A stretch of DNA of 64,000 bases from assembly GCA_900318775.1 (NCBI GenBank), contig ONLY01000003.1:124001-188000 (forward strand). Reading direction: 5' to 3'. The notes below the pieces were generated by a model, which had not been told where the DNA came from, did not search any database, and was given only the letters and a program-made list of their open reading frames with translations. A program made the translations under genes and the position numbers. Shown in pieces: positions 29,049 to 38,685 of this stretch. How positions within the stretch are numbered: the stretch's first letter is position 1; every line of letters begins with the position of its first letter. This stretch comes from an uncultured Prevotellaceae bacterium (GTDB lineage: Bacteria > Bacteroidota > Bacteroidia > Bacteroidales > Bacteroidaceae).

Positions 29049-30730
29049 AACAACTGTTCCTAAACCTCAGAAACACAACCACACTCCTGCTGATGATGGC
29101 GCTCATGCCGCTCGCCGCCCAGCAAAGAAGCAATTCAGACATAGACCTGCAGATGCGCAAACTTGTCTATGCACAAGGAGCCATCAGCCAACTATATGTT
29201 GACACCGTCGACATGAAGAAGGTCACCGAAGAAGCCATCCGAGGCATGCTCAAAGAACTCGACCCCCACTCCACCTACACTCCAGCCAAAGAGGTGGAAG
29301 CGCTAAACGAACCACTGGCTGGCTCATTCGATGGAATCGGCGTGCAGTTCAACATGAATGAAGACACCCTTGTCGTCATCCAGCCTGTCAGCGGCGGACC
29401 TTCAGAGAAAGTGGGCATTCTGGCAGGCGACATGATCGTGACGGTCAACGACACATCTATCGCTGGCGTGAAGATGTCAAAAGAAGAAATCATGAAGCGC
29501 CTGCGCGGTCCCAAAGGCACGAAAGTGCGGCTGGGCATTATCCGCCGCGGCGTGAAAGGCATACAAGACTTCACCGTCACTCGCGACAAGATTCCTGTCT
29601 ATACCATCGACGCCTACTACATGGTGGACCCAACCACCGGCTATGTGCGCATCAGCAGCTTCGGAGCAACCACCAATGCAGAATTCATTAAAGCCACCAC
29701 ACAACTGCTGGCCGTAGGCATGAAAGACCTTATCATCGACCTTCAAGGCAACGGTGGCGGTTATCTGCAAGCCGCAGTGGAACTTTCCAACCAGTTCCTA
29801 GGCAACAACGAAATGATTGTCTATACAGAAGGCCGCACAACCGGAAGGCACGAATACCGCGCAGAATCCGGCAAGATGAACATCCATAAGATTGTAGTGC
29901 TTGTTGACGGCTACACAGCCTCTGCTGCAGAAATCCTTTCTGGCGCTCTCCAGGACAACGACAGAGGCATCATCGTGGGACGGCGCACCTTTGCCAAAGG
30001 CCTTGTGCAGCGCCCTGTCACCCTACCAGACGGCTCTCTCATCCGCCTCACCATTGCCCACTACTACAGCCCCGTGGGACGCTGTTTCCAGAAACCATAC
30101 GAAAAAGGAGACCGCAAAAAGTATGACATGGACATGCTTGACCGGCTAAACAGCGGCGAACTGATGAGCGCAGACAGCATCCACTTCCCCGATTCCCTTC
30201 AGTACACCACCAAAGGAGGACGCATCGTCTATGGCGGAGGCGGCATCATGCCAGACGTTTATGTGCCGCTCGACACAACGCGCTACACGGCCCTGCACCG
30301 TGAACTTGCCGCCAAGAGCTGTGTGAACACAACCGTTCTGAAGTGGGTTGACCTCAACCGCAAGCAAATCATGAAGGAATACGATGTTGCCACTTACCGC
30401 AAGGCAAAAGCCAAGCAAACCAACAATAAGAACTACGATCCCAACGACTTGGTTGCAGGCTTTGAACGCTTCAAGCAAGGCTTTACAGTGCCGAAAGATA
30501 TGCTTGACATCCTCATTGCAAAGGCGAAAGAAGCCAAAGTCGAGTACACCGACTCCGCTTTCCAGGCTACATTGCCCATGCTGAACCTGCAACTGAAAGC
30601 ACTCGTGGCACGCGACCTTTGGGATATGTCGGAGTATTTCCAAATCATCAACTCCACCAACGAAATCTACCAGCGAGGACTTGAAGCTATCAAGGACGAC
30701 AGCCTTTTCGAGAAGATTCAGTCGGAATAG
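29045..30730 (+). CDS. S41 family C-terminal processing peptidase
   Basis: 561-aa periplasmic serine protease of the CtpA/Prc type. The N-terminal signal peptide ends near PLAAQQ. The PDZ domain covers about 85-165 (GIGVQFNMNEDTLVVIQPV). The catalytic dyad is Ser293 in GYTASAAE and Lys318 in FAKGLVQ, 25 residues apart as is typical for this family. A helical C-terminal region follows. Overlap with coaD is ATGA. In Bacteroidetes this gene usually follows coaD, so the order is conserved rather than functionally revealing. Confidence 0.93.
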   Translation: MKQLFLNLRNTTTLLLMMALMPLAAQQRSNSDIDLQMRKLVYAQGAISQLYVDTVDMKKVTEEAIRGMLKELDPHSTYTPAKEVEALNEPLAGSFDGIGVQFNMNEDTLVVIQPVSGGPSEKVGILAGDMIVTVNDTSIAGVKMSKEEIMKRLRGPKGTKVRLGIIRRGVKGIQDFTVTRDKIPVYTIDAYYMVDPTTGYVRISSFGATTNAEFIKATTQLLAVGMKDLIIDLQGNGGGYLQAAVELSNQFLGNNEMIVYTEGRTTGRHEYRAESGKMNIHKIVVLVDGYTASAAEILSGALQDNDRGIIVGRRTFAKGLVQRPVTLPDGSLIRLTIAHYYSPVGRCFQKPYEKGDRKKYDMDMLDRLNSGELMSADSIHFPDSLQYTTKGGRIVYGGGGIMPDVYVPLDTTRYTALHRELAAKSCVNTTVLKWVDLNRKQIMKEYDVATYRKAKAKQTNNKNYDPNDLVAGFERFKQGFTVPKDMLDILIAKAKEAKVEYTDSAFQATLPMLNLQLKALVARDLWDMSEYFQIINSTNEIYQRGLEAIKDDSLFEKIQSE

Positions 30731-30830
30731 ACCACTAAACACCCGCTATTCGACACCTACATCTCGTCATGCCGGCAATTAGTGACACGCTATATACTAT
30801 CAATTCGTCATCACGTAATACTGAAAGTTT

Positions 30831-31271
30831 ATGATTTCCTATCAAACAGACCAAGTCAAGATGCCCGCCATCCGTCGCCGCGACACGAGCGCATGGATTA
30901 AGGCAGTAGCCGCCTCCTACGGCAAGCGCGTAGGCAGCATCGCCTACATCTTCTGCAACGACGACAAGATTCTCGAGGTGAACCGTCAGTATCTGCAGCA
31001 CGACTACTATACAGACATCATCACCTTTGACTACTGCGATGACGAGCTGATGATGGGCAAGAAAGACACCATCTCTGGCGACCTCTTCATCAGCCTTGAC
31101 ACCGTACGCTCCAACGCCGAGCTGCAAGGCACCACCTACGAGGAAGAGCTACATCGGGTCATCATCCACGGCGTTCTTCACCTCTGTGGCATTAACGACA
31201 AAGGACCCGGTGAAAGAGAAATCATGGAGGCGGAAGAGAACAAAGCTTTGGCGCTCCTCAAAGAAAACTGA
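30831..31271 (+). CDS. ybeY: Endoribonuclease YbeY (16S rRNA maturation)
   Basis: 146-aa metal-dependent RNase for 16S rRNA 3'-end processing and ribosome quality control. The zinc motif region reads HGVLHLCGINDKGPGERE. The first two His (HxxxH) are there, but the third ligand position holds Asp (IND) rather than the His of E. coli YbeY. This variant appears usual in Bacteroidetes as far as I recall. The upstream 100 nt hold no clear promoter; argF' follows 23 nt downstream. Confidence 0.92.
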   Translation: MISYQTDQVKMPAIRRRDTSAWIKAVAASYGKRVGSIAYIFCNDDKILEVNRQYLQHDYYTDIITFDYCDDELMMGKKDTISGDLFISLDTVRSNAELQGTTYEEELHRVIIHGVLHLCGINDKGPGEREIMEAEENKALALLKEN

Positions 31272-31294
31272 TTACTACCCAAAACAATACAACA

Positions 31295-32323
31295 ATGAAC
31301 ATTTTCCAGCATGTATCCGACATTGGCGACCTGCGCAAAGCTCTCGACGAGGCATTTGAGATCAAGGCCGACCGCTATAAGTATCAGCATCTTGGCAAGA
31401 ACAAGACTGCTATGCTCATCTTCTTCAACAATTCGCTCCGTACACGCCTCTCCACCCAGAAGGCAGCCCTCAACCTTGGCATGAACGTCATTGTGCTTGA
31501 TGTCAACCAGGGCGCCTGGAAACTGGAAACCGAGCGTGGCGTCATCATGGAGAGCGACAAGAGCGAGCACCTGCTTGAAGCCATTCCCGTGATGGGCTGC
31601 TACTGCGACATCATCGGCGTACGCTCCTTTGCCCGCTTCGAAAGCCGCAAGGATGACTACGAGGAGAAGATTCTCAACCAATTCATCAAGTACAGCGGCC
31701 GCCCAGTCTTCTTTATGGAGAGCGCCACAGTTCACCCGCTGCAGGCATTTGCCGACCTCATCACCATCGAGGAGTACAAGAACAAGACGCTCATCGAGCC
31801 TAACCCCCTCTTTGGTGGCAGCGCCATACAGCGCACACCCAACAAGCGTCCTAAGGTCGTGCTCTCATGGGCCCCCCACCCCAAGGCTCTTCCACAAGCT
31901 GTTCCAAACTCCTTCGCTGAGTGGATGAACGCTGCTGATGTGGACTTTGTGGTGACACATCCTGAAGGCTACGAACTTGACCCAGAGTTTGTGGGCGACG
32001 CTAAAGTTGAATACGACCAGATGAAAGCCTTCGAGGGTGCAGACTTCATCTACGCAAAGAACTGGAGCTGTCCTGGTGTAACCCGCCCTGAGGACTACGG
32101 CAAGGTGCTCGGCGACTATCACGACTACGCAGACTGGACTGTGTCCGACCGCCAGATGGCCGTGACTAACAACGCCTTCTTCATGCACTGCCTGCCCGTA
32201 CGCCGCAACATGATTGTGACGGACGACGTGATAGAGGCCCCTACTTCCATCGTCATTCCTGAAGCCGCCAACCGCGAGATTTCTGCAACCGTCGTGCTGA
32301 AGAGAATGCTGGAGTCTCTGTAA
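31295..32323 (+). CDS. argF': N-succinyl-L-ornithine (or N-acetylornithine) carbamoyltransferase
   Basis: Arginine biosynthesis through acylated ornithine, as in Bacteroides fragilis, where N-succinylornithine is the substrate. 342 aa. The carbamoyl-phosphate motif is the variant NNSLRTR at 45-51, not STRTR; GCYCDIIGVRSFARFE and FMHCLPVRRNMIVTDDV match the SOTCase/AOTCase class. Two differences from the B. fragilis enzyme as I remember it: residue 90, where Pro selects succinyl and Glu selects acetyl substrates, is Ser here; and about 20 extra residues (LIEPNPLFGGSAIQRTPN) are inserted before RPKVVLSWAPHP. Ends at a strong terminator. Confidence 0.9.
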   Translation: MNIFQHVSDIGDLRKALDEAFEIKADRYKYQHLGKNKTAMLIFFNNSLRTRLSTQKAALNLGMNVIVLDVNQGAWKLETERGVIMESDKSEHLLEAIPVMGCYCDIIGVRSFARFESRKDDYEEKILNQFIKYSGRPVFFMESATVHPLQAFADLITIEEYKNKTLIEPNPLFGGSAIQRTPNKRPKVVLSWAPHPKALPQAVPNSFAEWMNAADVDFVVTHPEGYELDPEFVGDAKVEYDQMKAFEGADFIYAKNWSCPGVTRPEDYGKVLGDYHDYADWTVSDRQMAVTNNAFFMHCLPVRRNMIVTDDVIEAPTSIVIPEAANREISATVVLKRMLESL

Positions 32324-32384
32324 AAAGCGGATAAACCAATCATCGGTGGCATCTGGCCTACCCTATATTTCAGATACCATCCAT

Positions 32385-32423
32385 AAAAAGAAAGGCTGCC
32401 ATCATTTGGCAGCCTTTCTTTTT
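32385..32423. terminator. Bidirectional intrinsic terminator, argF' / lgt
   Basis: Perfect 16-bp stem (AAAAAGAAAGGCTGCC, 7-nt loop, reverse complement), A-tract and T-tract on either side, between convergent genes. It overlaps the last codons of lgt. Confidence 0.92.
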
Positions 32424-33283
32424 GCTCTAATCATGCACCACATTCCCAATATCACGAATGGGATGCTAAGCAGTTGCCCCATGTCCAGGAGCATGCCCTG
32501 CTCAAAATCCACCTGCTCCTTCTTCAGGAATTCAATAAAGAACCGGAACGTAAAGATAGTGGCGAGGCAGAAACCGAAATAAAAGCCCGTTCCGACGGCT
32601 ATGGGCGACGTTTGGCTCATGTCCTGAGACTTGTACCACTTCCAATAAATCAGCGCGCCAGTAAAGAAAAAGACCAAGTAAGCAATTGCCTCATAGAGTT
32701 GTGCTGGGTGACGTGGCGCCAACGCTCCATCCACCATCGCCTCACGGGTGTGGAAGATGAATGCCCACGACACGTCTGTCACGTTGCCGATAATCTCAGA
32801 GTTCATCAAGTTTCCCATACGGATGCAACATGCTGTAGCCGGCACCGCTATGGCCACATTGTCCACTACGGTCCAGGGCTTCAGTTTCATCCGCTTCCAG
32901 TAGAGCGCCATCGCGATGATGAGACCGATGGTGCCTCCATGCGATGCGAGTCCCTCGTATCCCGTAAACTTCCACGAGCCGTTGCCCAAACGGTGGAACG
33001 GTATAAGCATTTCGATAAAGCCAGTTCCGCTGGTCAAGTAGTACTGTGGCTCATAAAAGATGCAGTGCCCTAACCGCGCACCGATGAGCACGCCCAGGAA
33101 GCAGTAAAAGAAAAGAGGCTCAAATTTCTCATCCTCAATCTTTTGCTGACGATACAGACGCTGCACGATAAGATAGGCCAACAGCAGGCCTGCACACCAC
33201 AGCAGCGAATACCAGCGCACGCTGAACGAGCCAATGGTGAAGGCTTCTATAGAGGGTTGCCAATCGATGAAGAGGGTAGTCAT
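32402..33283 (-). CDS. lgt: Prolipoprotein diacylglyceryl transferase
   Basis: Inner-membrane enzyme moving a diacylglyceryl group from phosphatidylglycerol to the lipobox Cys of prelipoproteins. 293 aa with about seven hydrophobic segments. The key SHGGTIGLIIA motif (catalytic His) and CIRMGNLMNSEIIG (Lgt signature) are present, as is APRHPAQLYEA. Its clients in this window include the lipoproteins at 53971, 60975 and 52271. It follows ychF on the minus strand with a 52-nt gap. Confidence 0.95.
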   Translation of the reverse strand: MTTLFIDWQPSIEAFTIGSFSVRWYSLLWCAGLLLAYLIVQRLYRQQKIEDEKFEPLFFYCFLGVLIGARLGHCIFYEPQYYLTSGTGFIEMLIPFHRLGNGSWKFTGYEGLASHGGTIGLIIAMALYWKRMKLKPWTVVDNVAIAVPATACCIRMGNLMNSEIIGNVTDVSWAFIFHTREAMVDGALAPRHPAQLYEAIAYLVFFFTGALIYWKWYKSQDMSQTSPIAVGTGFYFGFCLATIFTFRFFIEFLKKEQVDFEQGMLLDMGQLLSIPFVILGMWCMIRAKRKAAK

Positions 33284-33335
33284 GACCTTTCTTATTTAAC
33301 GAATGGTTACTGATTTGCGCTTTACAACAACTTGA

Positions 33336-34439
33336 TTACACATTGAAGCGGAAGTGCATGATGTCACCGTCCTGCACCACATAGTCCTTGCCTTCCACAC
33401 CCAGTTTGCCAGCCTCGCGCACAGCTGCTTCGCTGCCATACTTGATGTAGTCTTCGTATTTGATGACCTCGGCACGGATAAAGCCTTTCTCAAAGTCGGT
33501 GTGAATCACGCCGGCACATTGCGGGGCTTTCCATCCTCGACGGAACGTCCAAGCCTTCACCTCCATCTCGCCGGCTGTGATGAACGTCTGCAGGTTCAGC
33601 AAGGCGTAGATAGCCTTGATAAGGCGGTTGCAGCCGCTTTCCTCGAGCCCCATGTCCTCAAGGAACATTTGCTTTTCCTCATAACTCTCCAGTTCGGCGA
33701 TGTCTGCCTCGGTCTGTGCGCTGATGACAATCAGTTCTGCATTCTCGCCTTTGATGGCTTCACGCACCCTGTCCACATAGGCATTGCCCGACTTGGCGCT
33801 GGCGTCGTCCACGTTGCACACATAGAGCACAGGCTTTGTGGTGAGCAGGAACATGTTCTTGGCAGCCACAGCCTCCTCGTCGTTCTCAGGCTCCACTACA
33901 CGGGCCGAGAGCCCTTTCTCCAGCGCCTCCTTATAGCGGAGCAGCAGACCGTATTCCACTTTGGCGTTCTTGTCATGACCAACGTTAGCCAGTTTCTCTG
34001 TCTTTTTGATGCGAGCCTCAACTGTCTCCAAATCTTTCAACTGCAGCTCGGTGTCGATGATTTCCTTGTCACGCACAGGGTCAACCGAGCCATCTACATG
34101 CACGATGTTGCCGTTGTCAAAGCAGCGCAACACATGAATGATGGCATCGCACTCGCGGATGTTTCCCAAGAACTGGTTGCCCAGACCTTCACCCTTGCTG
34201 GCGCCCTTCACCAGACCTGCAATGTCCACGATGTCGCAGACGGCAGGCACAATGCGTCCTGGGTGTACCAGCTCAGCCAACTTCGTCAGTCGCTCATCAG
34301 GCACACTCACTTGTCCCAACTGGGCGTCGATTGTACAAAAAGGGAAATTTGCTGCCTGAGCCTTTGCGCTCGACAAGCAATTAAACAACGTCGATTTGCC
34401 CACGTTTGGCAAACCCACAATACCAGCTTTCAATGCCAT
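33336..34439 (-). CDS. ychF: Redox-regulated ATPase YchF (OLA1 family)
   Basis: 367-aa Obg-family P-loop NTPase that prefers ATP and associates with ribosomes. The P-loop is GLPNVGKSTLFN at 8-19; DIVDIAGLVKGASKGEGLGN is the switch II region; the nucleotide-specificity position reads NVDD (YVCNVDDA) rather than NKxD, as in YchF. A C-terminal TGS domain ends with KDYVVQDGDIMHFRFNV. A long antisense frame covers the gene but is a shadow. Confidence 0.96.
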   Translation of the reverse strand: MALKAGIVGLPNVGKSTLFNCLSSAKAQAANFPFCTIDAQLGQVSVPDERLTKLAELVHPGRIVPAVCDIVDIAGLVKGASKGEGLGNQFLGNIRECDAIIHVLRCFDNGNIVHVDGSVDPVRDKEIIDTELQLKDLETVEARIKKTEKLANVGHDKNAKVEYGLLLRYKEALEKGLSARVVEPENDEEAVAAKNMFLLTTKPVLYVCNVDDASAKSGNAYVDRVREAIKGENAELIVISAQTEADIAELESYEEKQMFLEDMGLEESGCNRLIKAIYALLNLQTFITAGEMEVKAWTFRRGWKAPQCAGVIHTDFEKGFIRAEVIKYEDYIKYGSEAAVREAGKLGVEGKDYVVQDGDIMHFRFNV

Positions 34440-34480
34440 ATCTTCTTTATTTTCTGATGCTCAAATTATTAAATCAGCTG

Positions 34481-34512
34481 CAAAGTTAGGACTTTTCTTC
34501 CGCTCAGCCAAA
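34481..34512 (-). promoter_or_regulatory. Promoter of ychF-lgt
   Basis: Minus strand: -33 TTTG (34509-34512), exactly 20 nt, -7 TAACTTTG (34481-34488). Confidence 0.82.
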
Positions 34513-34597
34513 TGTTTGGAACAGAAAGGCGGAAAGAGTGCGCCGTAGAGAAGGGAAAGAGAGTGGGGGAGAAGAGGTGCAGGAAGAACCTCTCAGG

Positions 34598-34662
34598 CGG
34601 TGTGACTCAGACCGGCACCCTCGGTGTGACTCACACCGCATAGGTCGGTCTGAGTCACACTG
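34598..34662. repeat. Triple palindrome element, copy 4
   Basis: Units at 34598-34614, 34622-34638 and 34646-34662 with 7-nt spacers GCACCCT and CATAGGT. The first spacer is the reverse complement of the AGGGTGS spacers in copies 1 and 5, and GAGGTGCAGG at 34574-34583 is the reverse complement of the motif beside those copies. It lies between divergent ychF and purL. Confidence 0.92.
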
Positions 34663-34818
34663 ATTTTGTAGTGCTGAAAGAACCTGTTGCAGGCACCTTC
34701 TTATGGAGCCATAGAGGCAGTGCTTTCTGGGGTGTGTAAATGACTGGTGAAAAGATGTTTTTTCTATAAATAATGTAAGTTGGCGGCGTTTTGTGGTGAG
34801 GGTTCCCCGAAAAAGTCG

Positions 34819-34826
34819 TACCTTTG
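34819..34826 (+). promoter_or_regulatory. -7 promoter box of purL
   Basis: TACCTTTG, 27 nt before the ATG at 34854. A TTTG lies at 34790-34793, but its 25-nt spacing is long. Confidence 0.6.
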
Positions 34827-34853
34827 CGGCAAATTTTCAGATCTGTAACTTTT

Positions 34854-37800
34854 ATGATTTACTTTTTTAGAACACCAGCCCAGAGCGTGATTGCCACTCA
34901 GGTGAACCACGAACTCACGGCTGATGAAACCAATGAGCTTTGCTGGCTGTATGGCGAAGCTCGTCCAGAAAGCGAGAACAATTTGCAGGGTTTCTTTGTA
35001 GGCCCACGCCGTGAGATGATTACGCCTTGGAGCACCAACGCTGTGGAGATTACGCAGAACATGGCTATTGAAGGCGTGCAGCGCATTGAGGAGTATTTCC
35101 CTGTGGACAGCGAGGACGCTGAGCATGACCCCATGCTGCAGCGCATGTACAAGGGCTTGAATCAGGACATCTTCACGGTGAACATCGAGCCTGCTCCAAT
35201 TCTGCACATCGAGAATCTGGAGGAATATAACGAACAAGAGGGTCTTGCACTCTCTCCTGAGGAAATCGAGTACCTGCACAAGGTGGAGGGCCAGCTGGGC
35301 AGAAAGCTGACCGACTCTGAGGTGTTTGGTTTTGCGCAGATTAACTCAGAGCACTGCCGCCACAAGATTTTCGGCGGCACCTTCATCATCGATGGCGAGG
35401 AGAAGGAAAGCTCACTCTTCCAGATGATTAAGAAGACCACGCAGGAGAATCCCAACAAGATTCTCTCAGCATACAAGGACAATGTGGCATTCAGCCAGGG
35501 TCCAGTGGTAGAGCAGTTCGCACCTGCCGACCACTCAACCAGCGACTACTTTGAGGTGAAGGACATCGAGTCTGTCATCTCGCTGAAGGCTGAGACGCAC
35601 AACTTCCCAACCACCGTGGAGCCATTCAACGGCGCTGCTACAGGTACGGGCGGTGAAATCCGCGACCGTATGGGCGGTGGTGTAGGCTCATGGCCTATCG
35701 CGGGTACAGCTGTTTATATGACCAGCTACCCACGCAACGGTGTAGCTCCAAGTCAGCCTCACAGCTATCCAAAGTGGACCAAGTCTGACAAAGAGGGCGA
35801 CATCCGTCCTTGGGAAAGCATTCTCCCTGTGAGAAAGTGGCTGTATCAGACCCCTGAGCAGATTCTCATCAAGGCATCCAACGGTGCTTCAGACTTCGGT
35901 AACAAGTTTGGCCAGCCCCTCATCTGCGGTTCTGTGCTCACATTCGAGCACGAGGAGCAGCAAGGCGACACCACTGAGCAGTATGGTTACGACAAGGTCA
36001 TCATGCTGGCAGGCGGTGTGGGCTACGGCACCAAGCGCGACTGTCTGAAAGGCACGCCTGAGAAGGGCAACAAGATTGTTGTGGTGGGCGGCGACAACTA
36101 CCGCATCGGTCTCGGTGGCGGTTCCGTATCTTCTGTGGACACAGGCCGTTACTCTTCAGGCATCGAGCTGAACGCCGTGCAGCGTGCTAACCCTGAGATG
36201 CAGAAGCGTGCCAACAACTTGGTGCGTGCCCTCTGCGAGGAAGAGGTGAATCCTGTGGTCAGCATCCACGACCACGGCTCTGCAGGTCACGTGAACTGCC
36301 TGTCTGAGTTGGTAGAAGAGTGTGGTGGCCTCATCGACATGACCAAGCTGCCTATCGGCGACCAGACCCTCTCAAGCAAGGAAATCATTGCCAACGAGAG
36401 CCAGGAGCGCATGGGTCTGCTCATTGACGAGAAGCACATCGAACACGTGCGCCAGATTGCTGAGCGCGAACGTGCTCCGCTGTATGTGGTGGGTGAAACG
36501 ACTGGCGACGCACACTTTGCTTTCCAGCAGGGTGACGGCGTACGCCCATTCGACCTGGATGTGGCACAGATGTTTGGCCACTCGCCCAAGACTTACATGC
36601 ACGACGAGACAGTGGTGCGCAAATATGAAGATGCATCTTATTCTTACAACGATATAGAAGCTTATCTGGAGAACGTGCTTCAGCTGGAAGCTGTGGCATG
36701 TAAGGACTGGTTGACCAACAAGGTGGACCGTTCTGTGACAGGTAAGATTGCCCGTCAGCAGTGTCAGGGCGAAATCCAGTTGCCTTTGAGCGACTGCGGC
36801 GTCGTGGCGCTCGACTATCGCGGCGAGAAGGGTATTGCTACCGCTATCGGTCATGCCCCTCAGGCTGGTTTGGCCGACCCTGCAGCAGGTTCTGTGCTGT
36901 CTGTGGCCGAGTCTTTGACCAACCTCGTTTGGGCTCCATTGGCAGAAGGCCTTGACTCTGTAAGCCTCTCAGCCAACTGGATGTGGCCTTGCCGCTCGCA
37001 GAAGGGTGAGGACGCACGCCTCTACGAAGGTGTGCAGGCTCTGAGCGACTTCTGCTGCGCTTTGCAGGTGAACGTACCAACAGGTAAGGATTCACTCTCC
37101 ATGACCCAGAAGTATCCTGACGGTAGCAAGATTATCTCTCCAGGAACTGTGATTGTGTCATCAGGCGGCGAGGTGAGCGACGTGAAAAAGGTGGTAAGCC
37201 CCGTATTGGTGAACGATGCAGATACAACTCTTTATCATATCGACTTCTCGTTCGACACGCTGAAGCTCGGCGGCTCAGCCTTTGCACAGACGCTTGGCAA
37301 GGTGGGCAGCGATGTGCCTACAGTGAAGAACCCTGAGTACTTCCGCGATGCCTTCTTGGCTGTGCAGGACTTGGTGAAGGAGGGATTGATTCTGGCTGGT
37401 CACGACATCAGCGCAGGTGGTCTCATCACAACCCTCTTGGAGATGACCTTTGCCAACCAGAAGGGTGGTATCAAGGTGAACCTCAACGGCATCAACGAGA
37501 GCGACCCTGTGAAGCTGCTCTTCGCAGAGAACCCTGGTGTGGTGATTCAGGTGAAGAACGCCGACAAGCGCGAAGTGGAGAATCTGCTGAACAAGGCTGG
37601 CGTTGGCTTCGTTGAAATCGGTCAACCCACAGAGGAACGCCAGATTGTGGTGAAGAAGGGTGGTCGCAACCGCTACTTCGACATCGACAAGCTGCGCGAT
37701 ATCTGGTACAGCACTTCTTACCGCCTCGACACCAAGCAGTCTTTCAACGGCATGGCGAAGGAGCGTTTCGACAACTACAAGAATCAACCTATCGAGCATA

Positions 37801-38642
37801 AGTTCCCCGCTTCATTCACGGGCACATTGGCACAGTACGGCATCAGCGCCGACCGCCGCGAGCGTACAGGCATCAAGGCTGCCATCATCCGTGAGAAGGG
37901 TACAAACGGTGAACGCGAGATGGCTTACTCACTCTATCTGGCAGGCTTCGACGTGAAGGACGTGATGATGACTGACCTTGTGAGCGGTCGCGAGACACTG
38001 GAAGACATCAACATGATTGTGTTCTGTGGTGGCTTCTCTAACTCAGACGTGCTGGGCAGCGCAAAGGGATGGGCAGGTGCTTTCCTCTTCAACCCCAAGG
38101 CAAAGGCCGCACTCGACGCATTCTATGCTCGTGAGGACACGCTGTCGCTGGGTATCTGCAACGGATGCCAGCTGATGGTAGAACTGGGCCTCATCAACAA
38201 CAACCACGCTGTAACTAACGCTAAGGACTACGCACAGATGCTCCATAACGTCAGCCACAAGTTCGAGAGCGAGTTCATCACGCTGCAGATTCCTGAAAAC
38301 AAGTCGGTGATGTTCGGCTCATTGAGCGGCAGCAAGCTCGGCATCTGGGTGGCTCACGGTGAAGGAAACTTCAACCTGCCAAAGGCTGAGAGCGAGTACA
38401 ACATCGTGGCGAAGTACAACTATTCAGGCTATCCAGGCAACCCGAACGGCTCTACCTACGACGTGGCTGGTATCGCATCGGCAGATGGTCGCCACTTGGC
38501 CATGATGCCACACTTGGAGCGTGCCATCTTCCCATGGCAGCAGGCCAACTATCCTGCTGACCGCAAGGCAGACGAGGTGACTCCTTGGCTGGAGGCATTC
38601 GTGAACGCTCGCAAGTGGGTGGAAGCCAACAAGAAGAATTAA
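34854..38642 (+). CDS. purL: Phosphoribosylformylglycinamidine synthase (large single-chain type)
   Basis: Fourth step of purine synthesis: FGAR, glutamine and ATP give FGAM. 1262 aa, the fused form with N-terminal domain, two AIR-synthase-like halves and C-terminal glutaminase. Key segments: INSEHCRHKIFGG (near the FGAR/ATP site), LKAETHNFPTTVEPFNGAATGTGGEIRD (ATP loop), GHDISAGGLITTLLEM, and the glutaminase nucleophile in LGICNGCQLMVELG with the PHLERA His/Glu region near the end. The start at 34854 (MIYFFRTP) is chosen over 34824 because of the -7 box position. Confidence 0.97.
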   Translation: MIYFFRTPAQSVIATQVNHELTADETNELCWLYGEARPESENNLQGFFVGPRREMITPWSTNAVEITQNMAIEGVQRIEEYFPVDSEDAEHDPMLQRMYKGLNQDIFTVNIEPAPILHIENLEEYNEQEGLALSPEEIEYLHKVEGQLGRKLTDSEVFGFAQINSEHCRHKIFGGTFIIDGEEKESSLFQMIKKTTQENPNKILSAYKDNVAFSQGPVVEQFAPADHSTSDYFEVKDIESVISLKAETHNFPTTVEPFNGAATGTGGEIRDRMGGGVGSWPIAGTAVYMTSYPRNGVAPSQPHSYPKWTKSDKEGDIRPWESILPVRKWLYQTPEQILIKASNGASDFGNKFGQPLICGSVLTFEHEEQQGDTTEQYGYDKVIMLAGGVGYGTKRDCLKGTPEKGNKIVVVGGDNYRIGLGGGSVSSVDTGRYSSGIELNAVQRANPEMQKRANNLVRALCEEEVNPVVSIHDHGSAGHVNCLSELVEECGGLIDMTKLPIGDQTLSSKEIIANESQERMGLLIDEKHIEHVRQIAERERAPLYVVGETTGDAHFAFQQGDGVRPFDLDVAQMFGHSPKTYMHDETVVRKYEDASYSYNDIEAYLENVLQLEAVACKDWLTNKVDRSVTGKIARQQCQGEIQLPLSDCGVVALDYRGEKGIATAIGHAPQAGLADPAAGSVLSVAESLTNLVWAPLAEGLDSVSLSANWMWPCRSQKGEDARLYEGVQALSDFCCALQVNVPTGKDSLSMTQKYPDGSKIISPGTVIVSSGGEVSDVKKVVSPVLVNDADTTLYHIDFSFDTLKLGGSAFAQTLGKVGSDVPTVKNPEYFRDAFLAVQDLVKEGLILAGHDISAGGLITTLLEMTFANQKGGIKVNLNGINESDPVKLLFAENPGVVIQVKNADKREVENLLNKAGVGFVEIGQPTEERQIVVKKGGRNRYFDIDKLRDIWYSTSYRLDTKQSFNGMAKERFDNYKNQPIEHKFPASFTGTLAQYGISADRRERTGIKAAIIREKGTNGEREMAYSLYLAGFDVKDVMMTDLVSGRETLEDINMIVFCGGFSNSDVLGSAKGWAGAFLFNPKAKAALDAFYAREDTLSLGICNGCQLMVELGLINNNHAVTNAKDYAQMLHNVSHKFESEFITLQIPENKSVMFGSLSGSKLGIWVAHGEGNFNLPKAESEYNIVAKYNYSGYPGNPNGSTYDVAGIASADGRHLAMMPHLERAIFPWQQANYPADRKADEVTPWLEAFVNARKWVEANKKN

Positions 38643-38685
38643 AGAGTTAGTACAAGCTTGTACAACAAGAAGAACTGAAAACTGA

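Noticed and set aside
33354-34457. Long plus-strand open frame antisense to ychF
   Set aside because: It mirrors the ychF codons and has no protein-like motifs; a shadow of a strongly coding strand.
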